DNA of 32,055 nt, from assembly GCA_037388705.1 (NCBI GenBank), contig JARRJY010000039.1, positions 1 to 32,055 on the forward strand, read 5' to 3'. A program made the position numbers and the translations under genes. Below are positions 16,560-26,022 of the stretch, piece by piece. The notes under the pieces are model-generated. The model worked only from the letters and a program-made list of their open reading frames with translations. It was not told the DNA's origin and made no database searches. Source of the stretch: JARRJY01 sp037388705. Its GTDB lineage: Bacteria; Pseudomonadota; Gammaproteobacteria; UBA6429; Thiohalophilaceae. How positions within the stretch are numbered: position 1 is the first letter of the stretch; each line of letters opens with the position of its first letter.

Positions 16560-18200
16560 TCATCTGTCTTTACCATAACCGGAAGTGATGGGATATCTGC
16601 GATCCCTGCCAAAGGCCCGTGCCGTTATGCGAATCCCTGGCGGTGCCTGGCGACGCTTGTATTCATTCCTGTCGACCATTTTAATCACCCGGCTCACAGT
16701 GTTGCGTTCGAAACCCGCCGCCACGATATCATCCAGACCCTGATCCTGTTCCACGTATCGTTCCAGGATGGCATCCAGGACTGGATAATCCGGCAGGCTG
16801 TCGGTATCTTTTTGATCCGGTGCCAGTTCTGCTGATGGTGGCCGGTCAATCACGCGTTGTGGAATGACTTCCTCACCCAGGCTGTTACGATATTCAGCCA
16901 GCCTGTATACCAGGGTTTTGGGAACATCCTTCAGTACGTCATAGCCACCAGCCATATCACCATACAGTGTGGCATAACCCACTGCCATTTCACTCTTGTT
17001 TCCGGTCGTGAGAACCATTTTGCGTTTTTTATTGGATATCGCCATTAAGATCAGGCCGCGGCATCGAGCCTGTATATTTTCTTCCGTGGTATCTACTTCA
17101 TAACCTTTGAATTCTTCAGCCAGCAATTCAAGAAAACTAGTAAACGGATTTTCAATAGGCAGGATACTATACTCCACACCCAACTTTTTAGCTTCCAGTT
17201 CGGCATCTTCAATACTCATACCGGAAGTATAACGTGAGGGCATCAGCACCCCTTCTACTTCTTCAGCGCCCAGAGCATCTACAGCCACAGCCAGTGTCAG
17301 GGCTGAATCTATACCACCAGACAACCCAATCACGGCACCCTTAAAACCATTTTTGTGCACAAAGTCACGTACCCCTATCACCAGGGCCTGGTAAACACAG
17401 GCCTCAAGGGATGGACGTTGTACCAGATCTAATTGTTGTTGCGGACTCCATTTATTGCCTTCATGGATGAAATCAACTGCAAACAGTCCTTCTTCAAACA
17501 AGGGCATACGTTGGGTTACCTGGCCCTTGGCATTCATAACAAAGGAATCTCCATCAAAAACCAGTTCATCCTGGCCACCGACCAGGTTGATATAAACAAC
17601 AGGAATATTATTTTCACTTATGCGTGCTTGCACAATGGCTTCACGTTCTTCGCCCTTGTGGACGTGGTACGGAGAAGCATTAAGGTTTACCACCAGGTCA
17701 GCCCCCACCGAACTGATTCGCTGAAAAGGTTCCGGATGCCAGATGTCTTCACAAATCAGGATACCGATTTTGGTGTTATTGATTTCAAAAACACACGGGG
17801 TCTCATCAGAAACAAAGTAACGCTTTTCATCAAACACGCTGTAATTGGGCAGGATTTGTTTATGTTCGATGGTTTGTATTTTCTGATCACTGATCACGGC
17901 TGCAGCGTTATAGACACCATGATGTGAATGATGGGGAAAACCAACCACGGCAGTAATTCCGCTAACTCCATGCACTAACTGCTCCATGGCCTTGTCAATA
18001 CGTTCATACATCCCTGGCCGTAACAGCAAGTCTTCTGGAGGGTAACCGGTTACTGCTAATTCCGGGAAAACCACCATATCAGCCTGGTACTTGTCCCGGG
18101 ATTCATTGACCGCATCCAGAATACGATCCACGTTCCCTTCTATATCACCTACCAGCAGGTTAAGCTGCGCGACAACAATACGTAGATCAGATGAGTTCAT
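16560..18200 (-). CDS. nadE: Glutamine-dependent NAD+ synthetase
   Basis: A 546-residue two-domain enzyme that amidates nicotinate adenine dinucleotide to NAD+. The N-terminal nitrilase-fold glutaminase has the triad Glu47 (FPELAV), Lys114 (EHKQILP) and Cys150 (ILICEDIW). The C-terminal synthetase has the ATP pyrophosphatase loop SGGIDS (294-299). Length fits the glutamine-dependent form, not the short NH3-dependent one. It lies 12 bp after sucD and before glnB, all on the minus strand. Confidence 0.97.
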   Translation of the reverse strand: MNSSDLRIVVAQLNLLVGDIEGNVDRILDAVNESRDKYQADMVVFPELAVTGYPPEDLLLRPGMYERIDKAMEQLVHGVSGITAVVGFPHHSHHGVYNAAAVISDQKIQTIEHKQILPNYSVFDEKRYFVSDETPCVFEINNTKIGILICEDIWHPEPFQRISSVGADLVVNLNASPYHVHKGEEREAIVQARISENNIPVVYINLVGGQDELVFDGDSFVMNAKGQVTQRMPLFEEGLFAVDFIHEGNKWSPQQQLDLVQRPSLEACVYQALVIGVRDFVHKNGFKGAVIGLSGGIDSALTLAVAVDALGAEEVEGVLMPSRYTSGMSIEDAELEAKKLGVEYSILPIENPFTSFLELLAEEFKGYEVDTTEENIQARCRGLILMAISNKKRKMVLTTGNKSEMAVGYATLYGDMAGGYDVLKDVPKTLVYRLAEYRNSLGEEVIPQRVIDRPPSAELAPDQKDTDSLPDYPVLDAILERYVEQDQGLDDIVAAGFERNTVSRVIKMVDRNEYKRRQAPPGIRITARAFGRDRRYPITSGYGKDR

Positions 18201-18212
18201 GGTGGTATTGAG

Positions 18213-19082
18213 CTATCCAAGCAATGCCTGCATGCGCTGCCCCATTTCCGCCGGGGAACGCACCACGGCAACACCGGCACCTTCCAGTGCAGCGAACTTA
18301 CCTTCCGCGGTTCCTTTACCACCTGAAATAATGGCTCCTGCATGTCCCATACGTTTACCCGGGGGCGCAGTCACGCCGGCGATGTAAGCCACCACCGGTT
18401 TACTAACATGAGCCTTGATATATTCAGCGGCTTCTTCTTCTGCACTACCGCCAATCTCGCCAACCATGATGATACCCCTGGTATGCTCATCAGCCTCAAA
18501 CAATTCAAGGCAATCAATAAAGTTCATTCCATGAATTGGATCACCCCCGATACCGACGCAGGTACTTTGCCCCAGGCCCGCCAGTGTGGTTTGGTGAACC
18601 GCTTCATAGGTCAGGGTACCGGACCGCGACACAATGCCAATAGCACCGGCCTGGTGAATAGCGCCAGGCATAATTCCAATTTTACATTCGCCGGGAGTAA
18701 TCAATCCCGGGCAGTTTGGACCAATTAACCGGGCATTACTATCTTTTAACGCGGCTTTTACCTTGAGCATATCCTGAACAGGAATACCTTCTGTAATACA
18801 GGCGATGACCTTAATGCCGGCATCAGCAGCTTCCAGAATAGCATCAGCCGCAAACGCGGCTGGTACATAAATCATGGTCGCATCAGCACCTGTTTCATTA
18901 ACAGCATCCTGCACAGTATCAAATACTGGTAAATCAAGATGTGACTGGCCACCCTTGCCAGGCGTTACCCCGCCAACCATTTGTGTTCCATAAGCAATCG
19001 CCTGCTCAGAATGGAATGTACCCTGTTTGCCAGTAAAGCCCTGGCAAATAACCCTGGTATTTTTATTGATCAGGATGGACAT
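18213..19082 (-). CDS. sucD: Succinyl-CoA ligase alpha subunit
   Basis: A 289-residue alpha subunit of the TCA-cycle enzyme that makes succinate and ATP or GTP from succinyl-CoA. The CoA-binding Rossmann domain (GFTGKQGTFH at 15-24) precedes the ligase domain with the phospho-histidine His247 in GHAGAI. Its ATG overlaps the sucC stop as TAATG, so translation is coupled. The odc/sucAB genes are not in view. Confidence 0.97.
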   Translation of the reverse strand: MSILINKNTRVICQGFTGKQGTFHSEQAIAYGTQMVGGVTPGKGGQSHLDLPVFDTVQDAVNETGADATMIYVPAAFAADAILEAADAGIKVIACITEGIPVQDMLKVKAALKDSNARLIGPNCPGLITPGECKIGIMPGAIHQAGAIGIVSRSGTLTYEAVHQTTLAGLGQSTCVGIGGDPIHGMNFIDCLELFEADEHTRGIIMVGEIGGSAEEEAAEYIKAHVSKPVVAYIAGVTAPPGKRMGHAGAIISGGKGTAEGKFAALEGAGVAVVRSPAEMGQRMQALLG

Positions 19083-20248
19083 TACTGACTACCTCCGGCT
19101 GCAGCAACCACTTTTTCGGCGGCATCAGTTAAGCCTTCAGCGGCAATAATTGCCATGCCACTGTTAGCCAGTAACTCTCGTCCTTGCTGGACATTGGTTC
19201 CTTCCAGTCTCACCACGACAGGTACTGCCAGCTCCACTTCCTTTACCGCCTGGATCACCCCTTCAGCAATCAGGTCGCAGCGAACAATACCGCCAAAAAT
19301 ATTTACCAGGATAGCTTTAACCTTCTCATCAGACATGATTAGCTTGAAGGCCTCCGCCACTTTCTCTGCCGTTGTGCCACCACCTACATCAAGGAAATTG
19401 GCAGGCTCGCCGCCATGCAGTTTAATAAGATCCATGGTCGCCATTGCCAGTCCCGCACCGTTAACCATGCAGGCGATATTTCCATCCAGGCTGACATAAT
19501 TCAGCCCGTGCTGAGAGGCCAGATGTTCTTTTTCGTCTTCTTGCGTGTGATCGTGGAATGCTTCAAGAGCGGACTGGCGATACAGAGCATTGTCATCTAC
19601 ATTGATCTTGGCATCAATGGCCAGCAAGTGATTTTCACCGGTAACTACCAGCGGGTTGATCTCCACCAGACTTAAATCCTTTTCCGTGTAAAGCCTGTAC
19701 AAACCACGCATGATGTGCCCCAGTTCACGTGCCATATCACCAATACCCAGGCCATAGGCCAGCTTACGCACATGATAGGATTGCAATCCCGTCGCCGGGT
19801 GAATTTTTATGGTGTGGATTTTTTCAGGCTCTGTTCTGGCAACTTCCTCGATATCCATGCCGCCGGCGGTTGAAGCCATGAAAACAACTTGCGAGCTTGA
19901 TCTGTCGAGCAACATGCCAAGATAAAATTCCTGAGCAATATCGCAGGGATGTTCAATTAGCATCTGGTTAACCGGTTGACCATCAGCGCCACTCTGGTAG
20001 GTGACCAGTTTCTGACCCAACCATTGCCTGGCAAACTCGCGTACCTCTTCCTGCTGTTTGCAGATTTTCACACCACCTGCCTTGCCCCGGCCACCGGCAT
20101 GTACCTGTACTTTACTCACCCATGTTGTACCACCCAGCTTGTCCAGTACATTAATAACCTCGGACTCAGCAGATACTACATAGCCCTCAGGGACGGGAAT
20201 ACCATAGTCACGGAACAGTTGTTTGGCCTGAAATTCGTGCAAATTCAT
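19082..20248 (-). CDS. sucC: Succinyl-CoA ligase beta subunit
   Basis: A 388-residue ATP-grasp subunit, the same length as E. coli SucC, that binds the nucleotide and partners SucD. The N-terminus MNLHEFQAKQLF, the HAGGRGKAGGVK loop, EINPLV and NIFGGIVRCD are all family features. The frame is open to 20320, but the family start is at 20248, with GAAGAG about 10 nt before it. The gene is divergent from the PP0621-like gene across 141 bp. Confidence 0.97.
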   Translation of the reverse strand: MNLHEFQAKQLFRDYGIPVPEGYVVSAESEVINVLDKLGGTTWVSKVQVHAGGRGKAGGVKICKQQEEVREFARQWLGQKLVTYQSGADGQPVNQMLIEHPCDIAQEFYLGMLLDRSSSQVVFMASTAGGMDIEEVARTEPEKIHTIKIHPATGLQSYHVRKLAYGLGIGDMARELGHIMRGLYRLYTEKDLSLVEINPLVVTGENHLLAIDAKINVDDNALYRQSALEAFHDHTQEDEKEHLASQHGLNYVSLDGNIACMVNGAGLAMATMDLIKLHGGEPANFLDVGGGTTAEKVAEAFKLIMSDEKVKAILVNIFGGIVRCDLIAEGVIQAVKEVELAVPVVVRLEGTNVQQGRELLANSGMAIIAAEGLTDAAEKVVAAAGGSQ

Positions 20249-20389
20249 CAATCGGTTACTCTTCAATCCACGTAAACCAATATTGTGAAACAAACGGGCA
20301 TAAGACGCAAAGTAAAGCACATCAGCTTGGTCAAAATACCTCTGATTCAGGTATGATTACCCTCAACACCACAATTATGAGCTTTTTAT

Positions 20390-20617
20390 ATGGGACTGAT
20401 TCGCCTTATTATTATCGTCTTTTTAGGCTGGCTTTTATTTCGGCTATTCCGTCATTGGCAAAACCGGCTATCCTCCAAACCAACGAGTTCTGGTGAAAAA
20501 ATAGACACCATGGTCAACTGTGCGCAATGCGGTGTACACGTACCACAAAAAAGTGCCATTGAATCCAATGGTCAATTCTTTTGCTGTGAAGAACACAAAG
20601 AGAATTTTTCTGGGTAA
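20390..20617 (+). CDS. Small membrane-anchored Cys-rich protein (PP0621-like)
   Basis: A 75-residue protein with one N-terminal membrane helix (residues 4-20) and a C-terminal zinc-ribbon-like tail: CAQCGVHVP near residue 44, then FCCEEH near the end. This layout matches the PP0621 family, which sits upstream of pilS in many Gammaproteobacteria; its function is unknown. It ends 15 bp before pilS, so the two are likely co-transcribed. Confidence 0.8.
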   Translation: MGLIRLIIIVFLGWLLFRLFRHWQNRLSSKPTSSGEKIDTMVNCAQCGVHVPQKSAIESNGQFFCCEEHKENFSG

Positions 20618-20632
20618 TTTACAGGTAAAACT

Positions 20633-22258
20633 TTGACATCACCCGAATTCACTATAATCCGGCCACAAAATACGACAGACGATGCCTGGCGACCACTAAC
20701 GCTTATTAACCTGTTTCGTTTTCTAATTGCGGCATTGTTTGTCATTCTCTACCTGACAGACAGTTTATTCCCACCATTAGCCAGTCATCACCCTCAACTG
20801 TTTTACTCTGTCAGCATTGCATACGTGACAATGACCGTGATCATTGGATTTCTTAACTATTATGAGAAACCTTCTTTTGAGAGCCAGGCCTACCTGAATG
20901 TATATAGCGACATTATTGCAATTACCCTGTTAATGCATGCCAGTGGCGGTGTGACCAGTGGCCTGGGCACCCTGCTTGTCATCACCATAGGTGGTGGCAG
21001 TATTATTATGGGAGGCCGGCATGCTCTTCTGTTTGCTTCAATTGCTACCATAGCTGTTCTGGGTGAAGAAATACTCAACCAGTTTGAAGACATATCTCAT
21101 CCATCCAGCTATATACATGCGGGTATTCTTGGCATCACCTATTTTGTCACCGCGATTCTGACGCATAGCTTTGCCAAACGGATTCGCGAAAGTGAAGCAC
21201 TGGCGCAAAGACGTGGCGTTGACCTTGCCAATATGGCACAGCTTACTGAACATATCATTGAGAGAATGCAAACCGGCATTATTGTTATTGATGCCAATGA
21301 CAAGCTTCGTCTTATTAATGAATCTGCCTGGTACATGCTCGGCACACCTCCGGCTCATAACGATACGCATATCAGTCACCTTAATGAAGAATTATCCCGT
21401 CAACTGGCGGAATGGAAATCAGATTCTGGATGGGTTTCACAGGCAATCAAGGTGTCAGCTGATCACGCAGATATCATGCCGCGGTTTGCCCGTATCAGTG
21501 GTGAGATGGACAACACTGGTACAATAATTTTTATTGAAGACACCTCGGCATTGTCCCGCCAGGCGCAGCAACTTCAACTGGCATCACTGGGTAGACTAAC
21601 TGCCAGTATTGCTCATGAAATACGTAACCCCCTGGGCGCAATAAGTCACGCGGGGCAGTTACTGGAAGAGTCTCCCAACCTTGATAATCATGACCAACGC
21701 CTAACCCAGATCATCGCTGATCATTCGCAACGCATGAATACCATCATCGAAAATATCATGCAGCTTGGCAGAAGAAATACCTCGCATGTTCAGGACATCG
21801 AACTCAAACCTTTCCTGGAAAAATTTCGCAATGATTTACTGACTAACTATGATAAACCTCATGAAGTAATTGACATAAACATCCAGCCAGCTGATATAAA
21901 AGTACGTTTCGATATTACTCACTTGCAACAAATACTGACTAATCTCTGTGAAAATGCCATACGTTACAGCAAAGACTATCCTGGCTTTCCCAAGGTAGAA
22001 GTTCGCGTTGGCATCACCAGTGATTTAAATCGGCCGTTCATTGATGTTATTGACCATGGACCAGGTATATCTGCTGAAGACGAGGGTCATATTTTTGAAC
22101 CTTTTTTCACTACCTCTAACTCAGGTACCGGTCTCGGACTTTACATTAGCCGTGAACTCGCGGAATGTAATGAAGCACATCTAAACTATATCCCTGTTGA
22201 AACAGGGGGAAGTTGCTTTAGAATTACTTTTCAGGATCCACGCAGACAGATGAGCTAG
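20633..22258 (+). CDS. pilS: PilS-type sensor histidine kinase
   Basis: A 541-residue membrane sensor kinase of the PilSR two-component system, which controls pilA through sigma54. Six membrane helices (about residues 25-190) precede a PAS-like region (MQTGIIVIDANDK), the H-box with phospho-acceptor His328 in IAHEIRNPLG, and a HATPase domain with NLCENAIRYS, DHGPGIS and GTGLGLYIS. The start is TTG at 20633, with CAGG about 8 nt before it; no in-frame ATG lies near. It is followed 11 bp later by the pilR remnant. Confidence 0.93.
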   Translation: MTSPEFTIIRPQNTTDDAWRPLTLINLFRFLIAALFVILYLTDSLFPPLASHHPQLFYSVSIAYVTMTVIIGFLNYYEKPSFESQAYLNVYSDIIAITLLMHASGGVTSGLGTLLVITIGGGSIIMGGRHALLFASIATIAVLGEEILNQFEDISHPSSYIHAGILGITYFVTAILTHSFAKRIRESEALAQRRGVDLANMAQLTEHIIERMQTGIIVIDANDKLRLINESAWYMLGTPPAHNDTHISHLNEELSRQLAEWKSDSGWVSQAIKVSADHADIMPRFARISGEMDNTGTIIFIEDTSALSRQAQQLQLASLGRLTASIAHEIRNPLGAISHAGQLLEESPNLDNHDQRLTQIIADHSQRMNTIIENIMQLGRRNTSHVQDIELKPFLEKFRNDLLTNYDKPHEVIDINIQPADIKVRFDITHLQQILTNLCENAIRYSKDYPGFPKVEVRVGITSDLNRPFIDVIDHGPGISAEDEGHIFEPFFTTSNSGTGLGLYISRELAECNEAHLNYIPVETGGSCFRITFQDPRRQMS

Positions 22259-22269
22259 TTAACCTTACT

Positions 22270-23524
22270 ATGAATGATATAAACAAAGCGCTTATTGTTG
22301 ACGATGAACCTGATATCCGTGAGTTGCTGGAAATCACGCTGGCGCGCATGGGGATTGATTGCAAAAGTGCAGCTAACCTGTCTGAAAGTTATGACCTGTT
22401 AAAACAAAATAACTTTGATCTGTGCCTCACTGATATGCGTCTGCCTGATGGGAATGGCATCGACCTGGTAAAACATATTCAGCAAAATTATTCTCAGCTA
22501 CCAGTTGCGATGATTACCGGCACTAAAACTTGGACGTAAGCCTGAAAAGACGGAAGCGGAAACTAAGCCTGGGCCACGTCTGTTAGGCAAGTCACATTCG
22601 ATAGAAGAAACGCGAAAAAAGATTAACAAGTTGTCCCGTAGCCAGGCACCCGTATATATAAGTGGGGAATCAGGCACGGGCAAAGAACTTGCAGCATTAC
22701 TCATACATCAGGATGGTCCACGAAAAGACAACCCTTTCGTGCCTGTCAACTGTGGTGCAATTCCATCTGAACTAATGGAATCGGAGTTCTTTGGCCATAA
22801 AAAAGGCAGTTTCACAGGAGCGGTTGCTGATAAGCAGGGCTTATTCCAGGCGGCTGATGGTGGCACTTTATTCCTGGATGAAGTCGCCGATTTGCCGATG
22901 GAAATGCAGGTCAAACTACTAAGAGCAATACAGGAAAAATCGATTCGTCCTGTTGGTGCCCATAAAGAAACCCCTATCAATGTACGAATTCTAAGTGCCA
23001 CGCACAAAAACCTGGCCCACCTGGTTGAAAACGGTCTGTTCAGGCAAGACCTTTACTACAGGATCAATGTTATCGAGTTACACATTCCGCCACTGCGTGA
23101 ACGTTCTGAGGATATACCTGTTTTGATTGACCACTTTCTTTTCCAGATCGCGAATGACTGGCAAATAGACAAACCCGTTCTTGATAAATCAGCAATTACA
23201 GCCTTACAGGATTATTCCTTTCCGGGTAATGTTCGCGAACTGGAAAATATCCTGGAACGTGCCATAACTCTCTGTGAAAATGACGTGATAACAGAAAATG
23301 ACTTGCAACTTCCAGAAGTTTCACAAACATCCTCTGGTAGTTTCCGGCAACCGGAAGAATTTACCGATGAATTTGCCCTGGATCCCACACTCAATGAAAA
23401 AGAACGTGAGGTTATTATAAAAGCCCTGGAAAAAACCCGCTATAACAAAACCGCAGCTGCAAAATTATTGGGCATATCTTTCCGGGCCTTACGTTATCGT
23501 ATCAAGAAACTCGGTATCGAATAA
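22270..23524 (+). pseudogene. pilR: PilR-type sigma54 response regulator with internal deletion and frameshift
   Basis: Frame 1 (22270-22539) encodes the receiver start: VDDEPD (Asp11, Asp12), phospho-acceptor Asp55 and Thr83 in AMIT, then runs into a stop. From about 22520 frame 2 continues the PilR protein (ALKLGRKPE... to the end at 23524) with the AAA+ domain: GESGTGKE, GSFTGA sigma54 loop, FLDEVADLP, and a Fis-type HTH (NKTAAAKLLGIS). About 35 expected residues, including the conserved receiver Lys (SKPVD), are missing at the junction. This is either a real inactivating deletion or an assembly error; only a shortened AAA+/HTH product could be made from an internal start near 22631. Confidence 0.85.
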
Positions 23525-23525
23525 T

Positions 23526-24299
23526 TTAAAACCTGAGTGGAATTCTTCCCCGTGTATTTATGGTATGGCGCCCCTGGTTGTCTGCCTTGCTGAACATAAG
23601 CAGCATATTTTTTATTGCCGGGTCAGCTGTTGCCTGTGGAATTAATGTCGCATTAACTGTATAAAACCCGGTCTCTGCCAGGGTAATAACGGCATCGACC
23701 TGTACCGGCCCCTGTTGATCATTAACCGTAATCCGTGTGCCATTCTCGTTTTCTTCAAAGTTCAAAACCAGGTTGCCCAGTGACAATGCCTGCGGGGCAA
23801 CAGTTTCGATATCAGTTAATACTGCACGTCCATTGATAACAAAACGCGAGGCAGGAGCAATTTCAATATTTTGAAATAGAGCATTAATCTTTCCATCTAT
23901 ACTGATGGGATAGCCGTACAACAAGGGCATTAAATCAGCAATGGCCATTTCAAACCGGGTGTCTTTTAGAGAAATTTTATCTGGGCTTATCGCCGCATCC
24001 GTTATTATTAATGAACCTTCACGCCGTGCAGTTAACTGTAAATCCGCAGTGCCCCATAACAATGGTAATGAAGATAACGCCCATTCTAATTTACCTAGTG
24101 GAATCTGCTTTACAGTAAACTGTGTTGCTTGCCCTTTCCATATAGAACCAGAAATATCATGGTACTGAACAATTGAGGAAGTACTTACAGGTAGTACACG
24201 GTGGATCACCATCTTTGCAGGAAGTGTCGCCAACATAAAAATCGCATACGCAACTATGCCAAATAAAACATAATAAAGTGAATTTTTAGAAACAGACAT
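23526..24299 (-). CDS. gspN: Type II secretion protein GspN
   Basis: A 257-residue protein with one N-terminal membrane helix (residues 8-28) and a periplasmic domain with the GspN features GSIWKGQ and LGKLEWAL. GspN is an accessory inner-membrane part of the type II secretion system. It is the last gene of the gsp operon, 11 bp after gspM, and its stop lies one base from the pilR stop on the other strand. Confidence 0.9.
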   Translation of the reverse strand: MSVSKNSLYYVLFGIVAYAIFMLATLPAKMVIHRVLPVSTSSIVQYHDISGSIWKGQATQFTVKQIPLGKLEWALSSLPLLWGTADLQLTARREGSLIITDAAISPDKISLKDTRFEMAIADLMPLLYGYPISIDGKINALFQNIEIAPASRFVINGRAVLTDIETVAPQALSLGNLVLNFEENENGTRITVNDQQGPVQVDAVITLAETGFYTVNATLIPQATADPAIKNMLLMFSKADNQGRHTINTRGRIPLRF

Positions 24300-24310
24300 A
24301 AATAAAAAAT

Positions 24311-24802
24311 TTAGAGTGACTCTACCAGCACCCGGGCATTTACTGTGCCAGTAACATCCTGACTATCTATCGAAATATCAGTGATTACCAGTCCGTGTTG
24401 ATGTTGAAGGTTATCGAGCCATATTACAATATTGTCAAAAGCGGCCTTCTCCAGCCAGATACGTACACCCTGTTGTCCTTCCGGCTGTACTTTTTGCAAA
24501 CTACTTTCCAGTTTATTTTCCCTAGCACTACGGTCAATCAGACTTATCAACAATTGCTTACCTTTGGGGCGTGAATCGGTTACCCCTGAACCACGCAGTT
24601 GTTTAACCTCACTGGATGCCTGCTGCATCCATGACTTAATCTCTTGCTGATTATTGACGCGCTCCTTGAGTTGCTCAACATGGGAGTCAAAAGAAGACCA
24701 TGACTGGTATAAAAGAAACACGACAATAATAGCAACAGCCGACAACACCATCTGACGTTCACGTAATGTCAGGTTTTTAAACCACTTTTTAAACTGCTCC
24801 AT
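24311..24802 (-). CDS. gspM: Type II secretion protein GspM
   Basis: A 163-residue bitopic inner-membrane protein with a cytoplasmic N-terminus containing LTLRERQMV, a helix at about residues 20-36 and a ferredoxin-like periplasmic domain. It pairs with GspL in the assembly platform. Its start overlaps the gspL stop as TAATG. Sequence in this family is poorly conserved, so position in the operon supports the call. Confidence 0.9.
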   Translation of the reverse strand: MEQFKKWFKNLTLRERQMVLSAVAIIVVFLLYQSWSSFDSHVEQLKERVNNQQEIKSWMQQASSEVKQLRGSGVTDSRPKGKQLLISLIDRSARENKLESSLQKVQPEGQQGVRIWLEKAAFDNIVIWLDNLQHQHGLVITDISIDSQDVTGTVNARVLVESL

Positions 24803-26022
24803 TATGAGGAACTCCTGACTTGCAAACGACTTTGTACTTTATTTTCAGCTGATGAGGCAGACTGTATTTCCACCTCCCAGTTCCCCGCCTTGATTAGATT
24901 TTCTTTTAATTGCTCAAGACTTTGTAAGTCGCGTATTTCCAGATCGATATCCATTCGACCATCATGGTAACGAAGTGATTGTAATTTTAATCCCGGCGCT
25001 TTCTTTAGAATTGGTGCACTTTTCACCATCATTTCTGTAAAACCGCTTTGGGCTCTACCACTTTTTTCTCGTAATTCCTTCAATTTCTGACGCATCTGAA
25101 CCTCAACATTTACGATGCGTTTGGATTCAGGAAATGCTTGCCTGTATATCTTTTCGAGGGAGGCCTGCAGGACTCTATCCTGTTTTTTTAGCTGGTAATA
25201 ATCATACACCTGGACTGATAACTGGATAACAATCCAGGCGACTAACATGGCTGCCGCAGGCAACCACTGTTTTAATTTTTTATCCAGCTTCTCACGATGT
25301 ACAAATTGCCTTGGCAACAGGTTTAATTCTTTTACCGAATCATGGTAAAGCAAGCTGATTATTGTACGCGGGAAATCATGTTGCTCGTATTCAACTGGCC
25401 TTTCAAGTTCAGATAAGACATCTGTGGCGCCATAAAAAATGATTTTCTTGACATCCTGACTTTCATCATCCAGCAGGCTTTTGATAATTAACTCAAGATT
25501 ATCGCGGTCACAGGCAAAACCGTTATACAGTCCGTAGCGCACGATAATTCGATTATTATCCTCAATCAGTGTTAAAGAAGATTCACTGAAAGGTAATAAT
25601 AATGACTCGGGGAAAACGGAACCGGGATAAATACCAGCTTCATTTAACGCAGTTAATATTGAATCCAGGTAAGCTTTTTCCACCACAGCAACCGCGTAGG
25701 TTTTTTCCCGGGTTTTGGGTCCAAGGATAAAATACTGGTTCTCGATATCAGATATTAACTGGTCTTCCAGGGCATAGGGTAATGCCTGTCTCAGGCGGGC
25801 CGGGTTTTTTCCCGGCAAATGTACCGACGTTATTAATACCTGTTCGCTGGGAATTATTAATACAGGCTCCACATCTGCCAGTTCACCTTTAAGAACAGAT
25901 ATTGGACCTTGCTTTACCTTGCCCGTTGTTTCGTGTTCGTCCGTCAACAGGCATTCTGCATTCCACTGGTCTGCCGGAACAGAAAAGTCTACTTGCGGAC
26001 GTATGTAGATCTTACGGCTAAT
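24802..26022 (-). CDS. gspL: Type II secretion protein GspL, probable non-AUG start
   Basis: About 406 residues: cytoplasmic actin-like domain, one membrane helix near residues 260-280, and a periplasmic ferredoxin-like domain. GspL links the GspE ATPase to the membrane platform. Using the TTG at 25947 would remove the first 25 residues, which read (M)SRKIYIRPQVDFSVPADQW and fit the family N-terminus. The only start there is ATT at 26022, overlapping the gspK TGA, with AGGGG 7 nt before it; CTG at 26025 is the alternative. An ATG-to-ATT change or sequencing error would explain this. Confidence 0.85.
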   Translation of the reverse strand: MSRKIYIRPQVDFSVPADQWNAECLLTDEHETTGKVKQGPISVLKGELADVEPVLIIPSEQVLITSVHLPGKNPARLRQALPYALEDQLISDIENQYFILGPKTREKTYAVAVVEKAYLDSILTALNEAGIYPGSVFPESLLLPFSESSLTLIEDNNRIIVRYGLYNGFACDRDNLELIIKSLLDDESQDVKKIIFYGATDVLSELERPVEYEQHDFPRTIISLLYHDSVKELNLLPRQFVHREKLDKKLKQWLPAAAMLVAWIVIQLSVQVYDYYQLKKQDRVLQASLEKIYRQAFPESKRIVNVEVQMRQKLKELREKSGRAQSGFTEMMVKSAPILKKAPGLKLQSLRYHDGRMDIDLEIRDLQSLEQLKENLIKAGNWEVEIQSASSAENKVQSRLQVRSSS

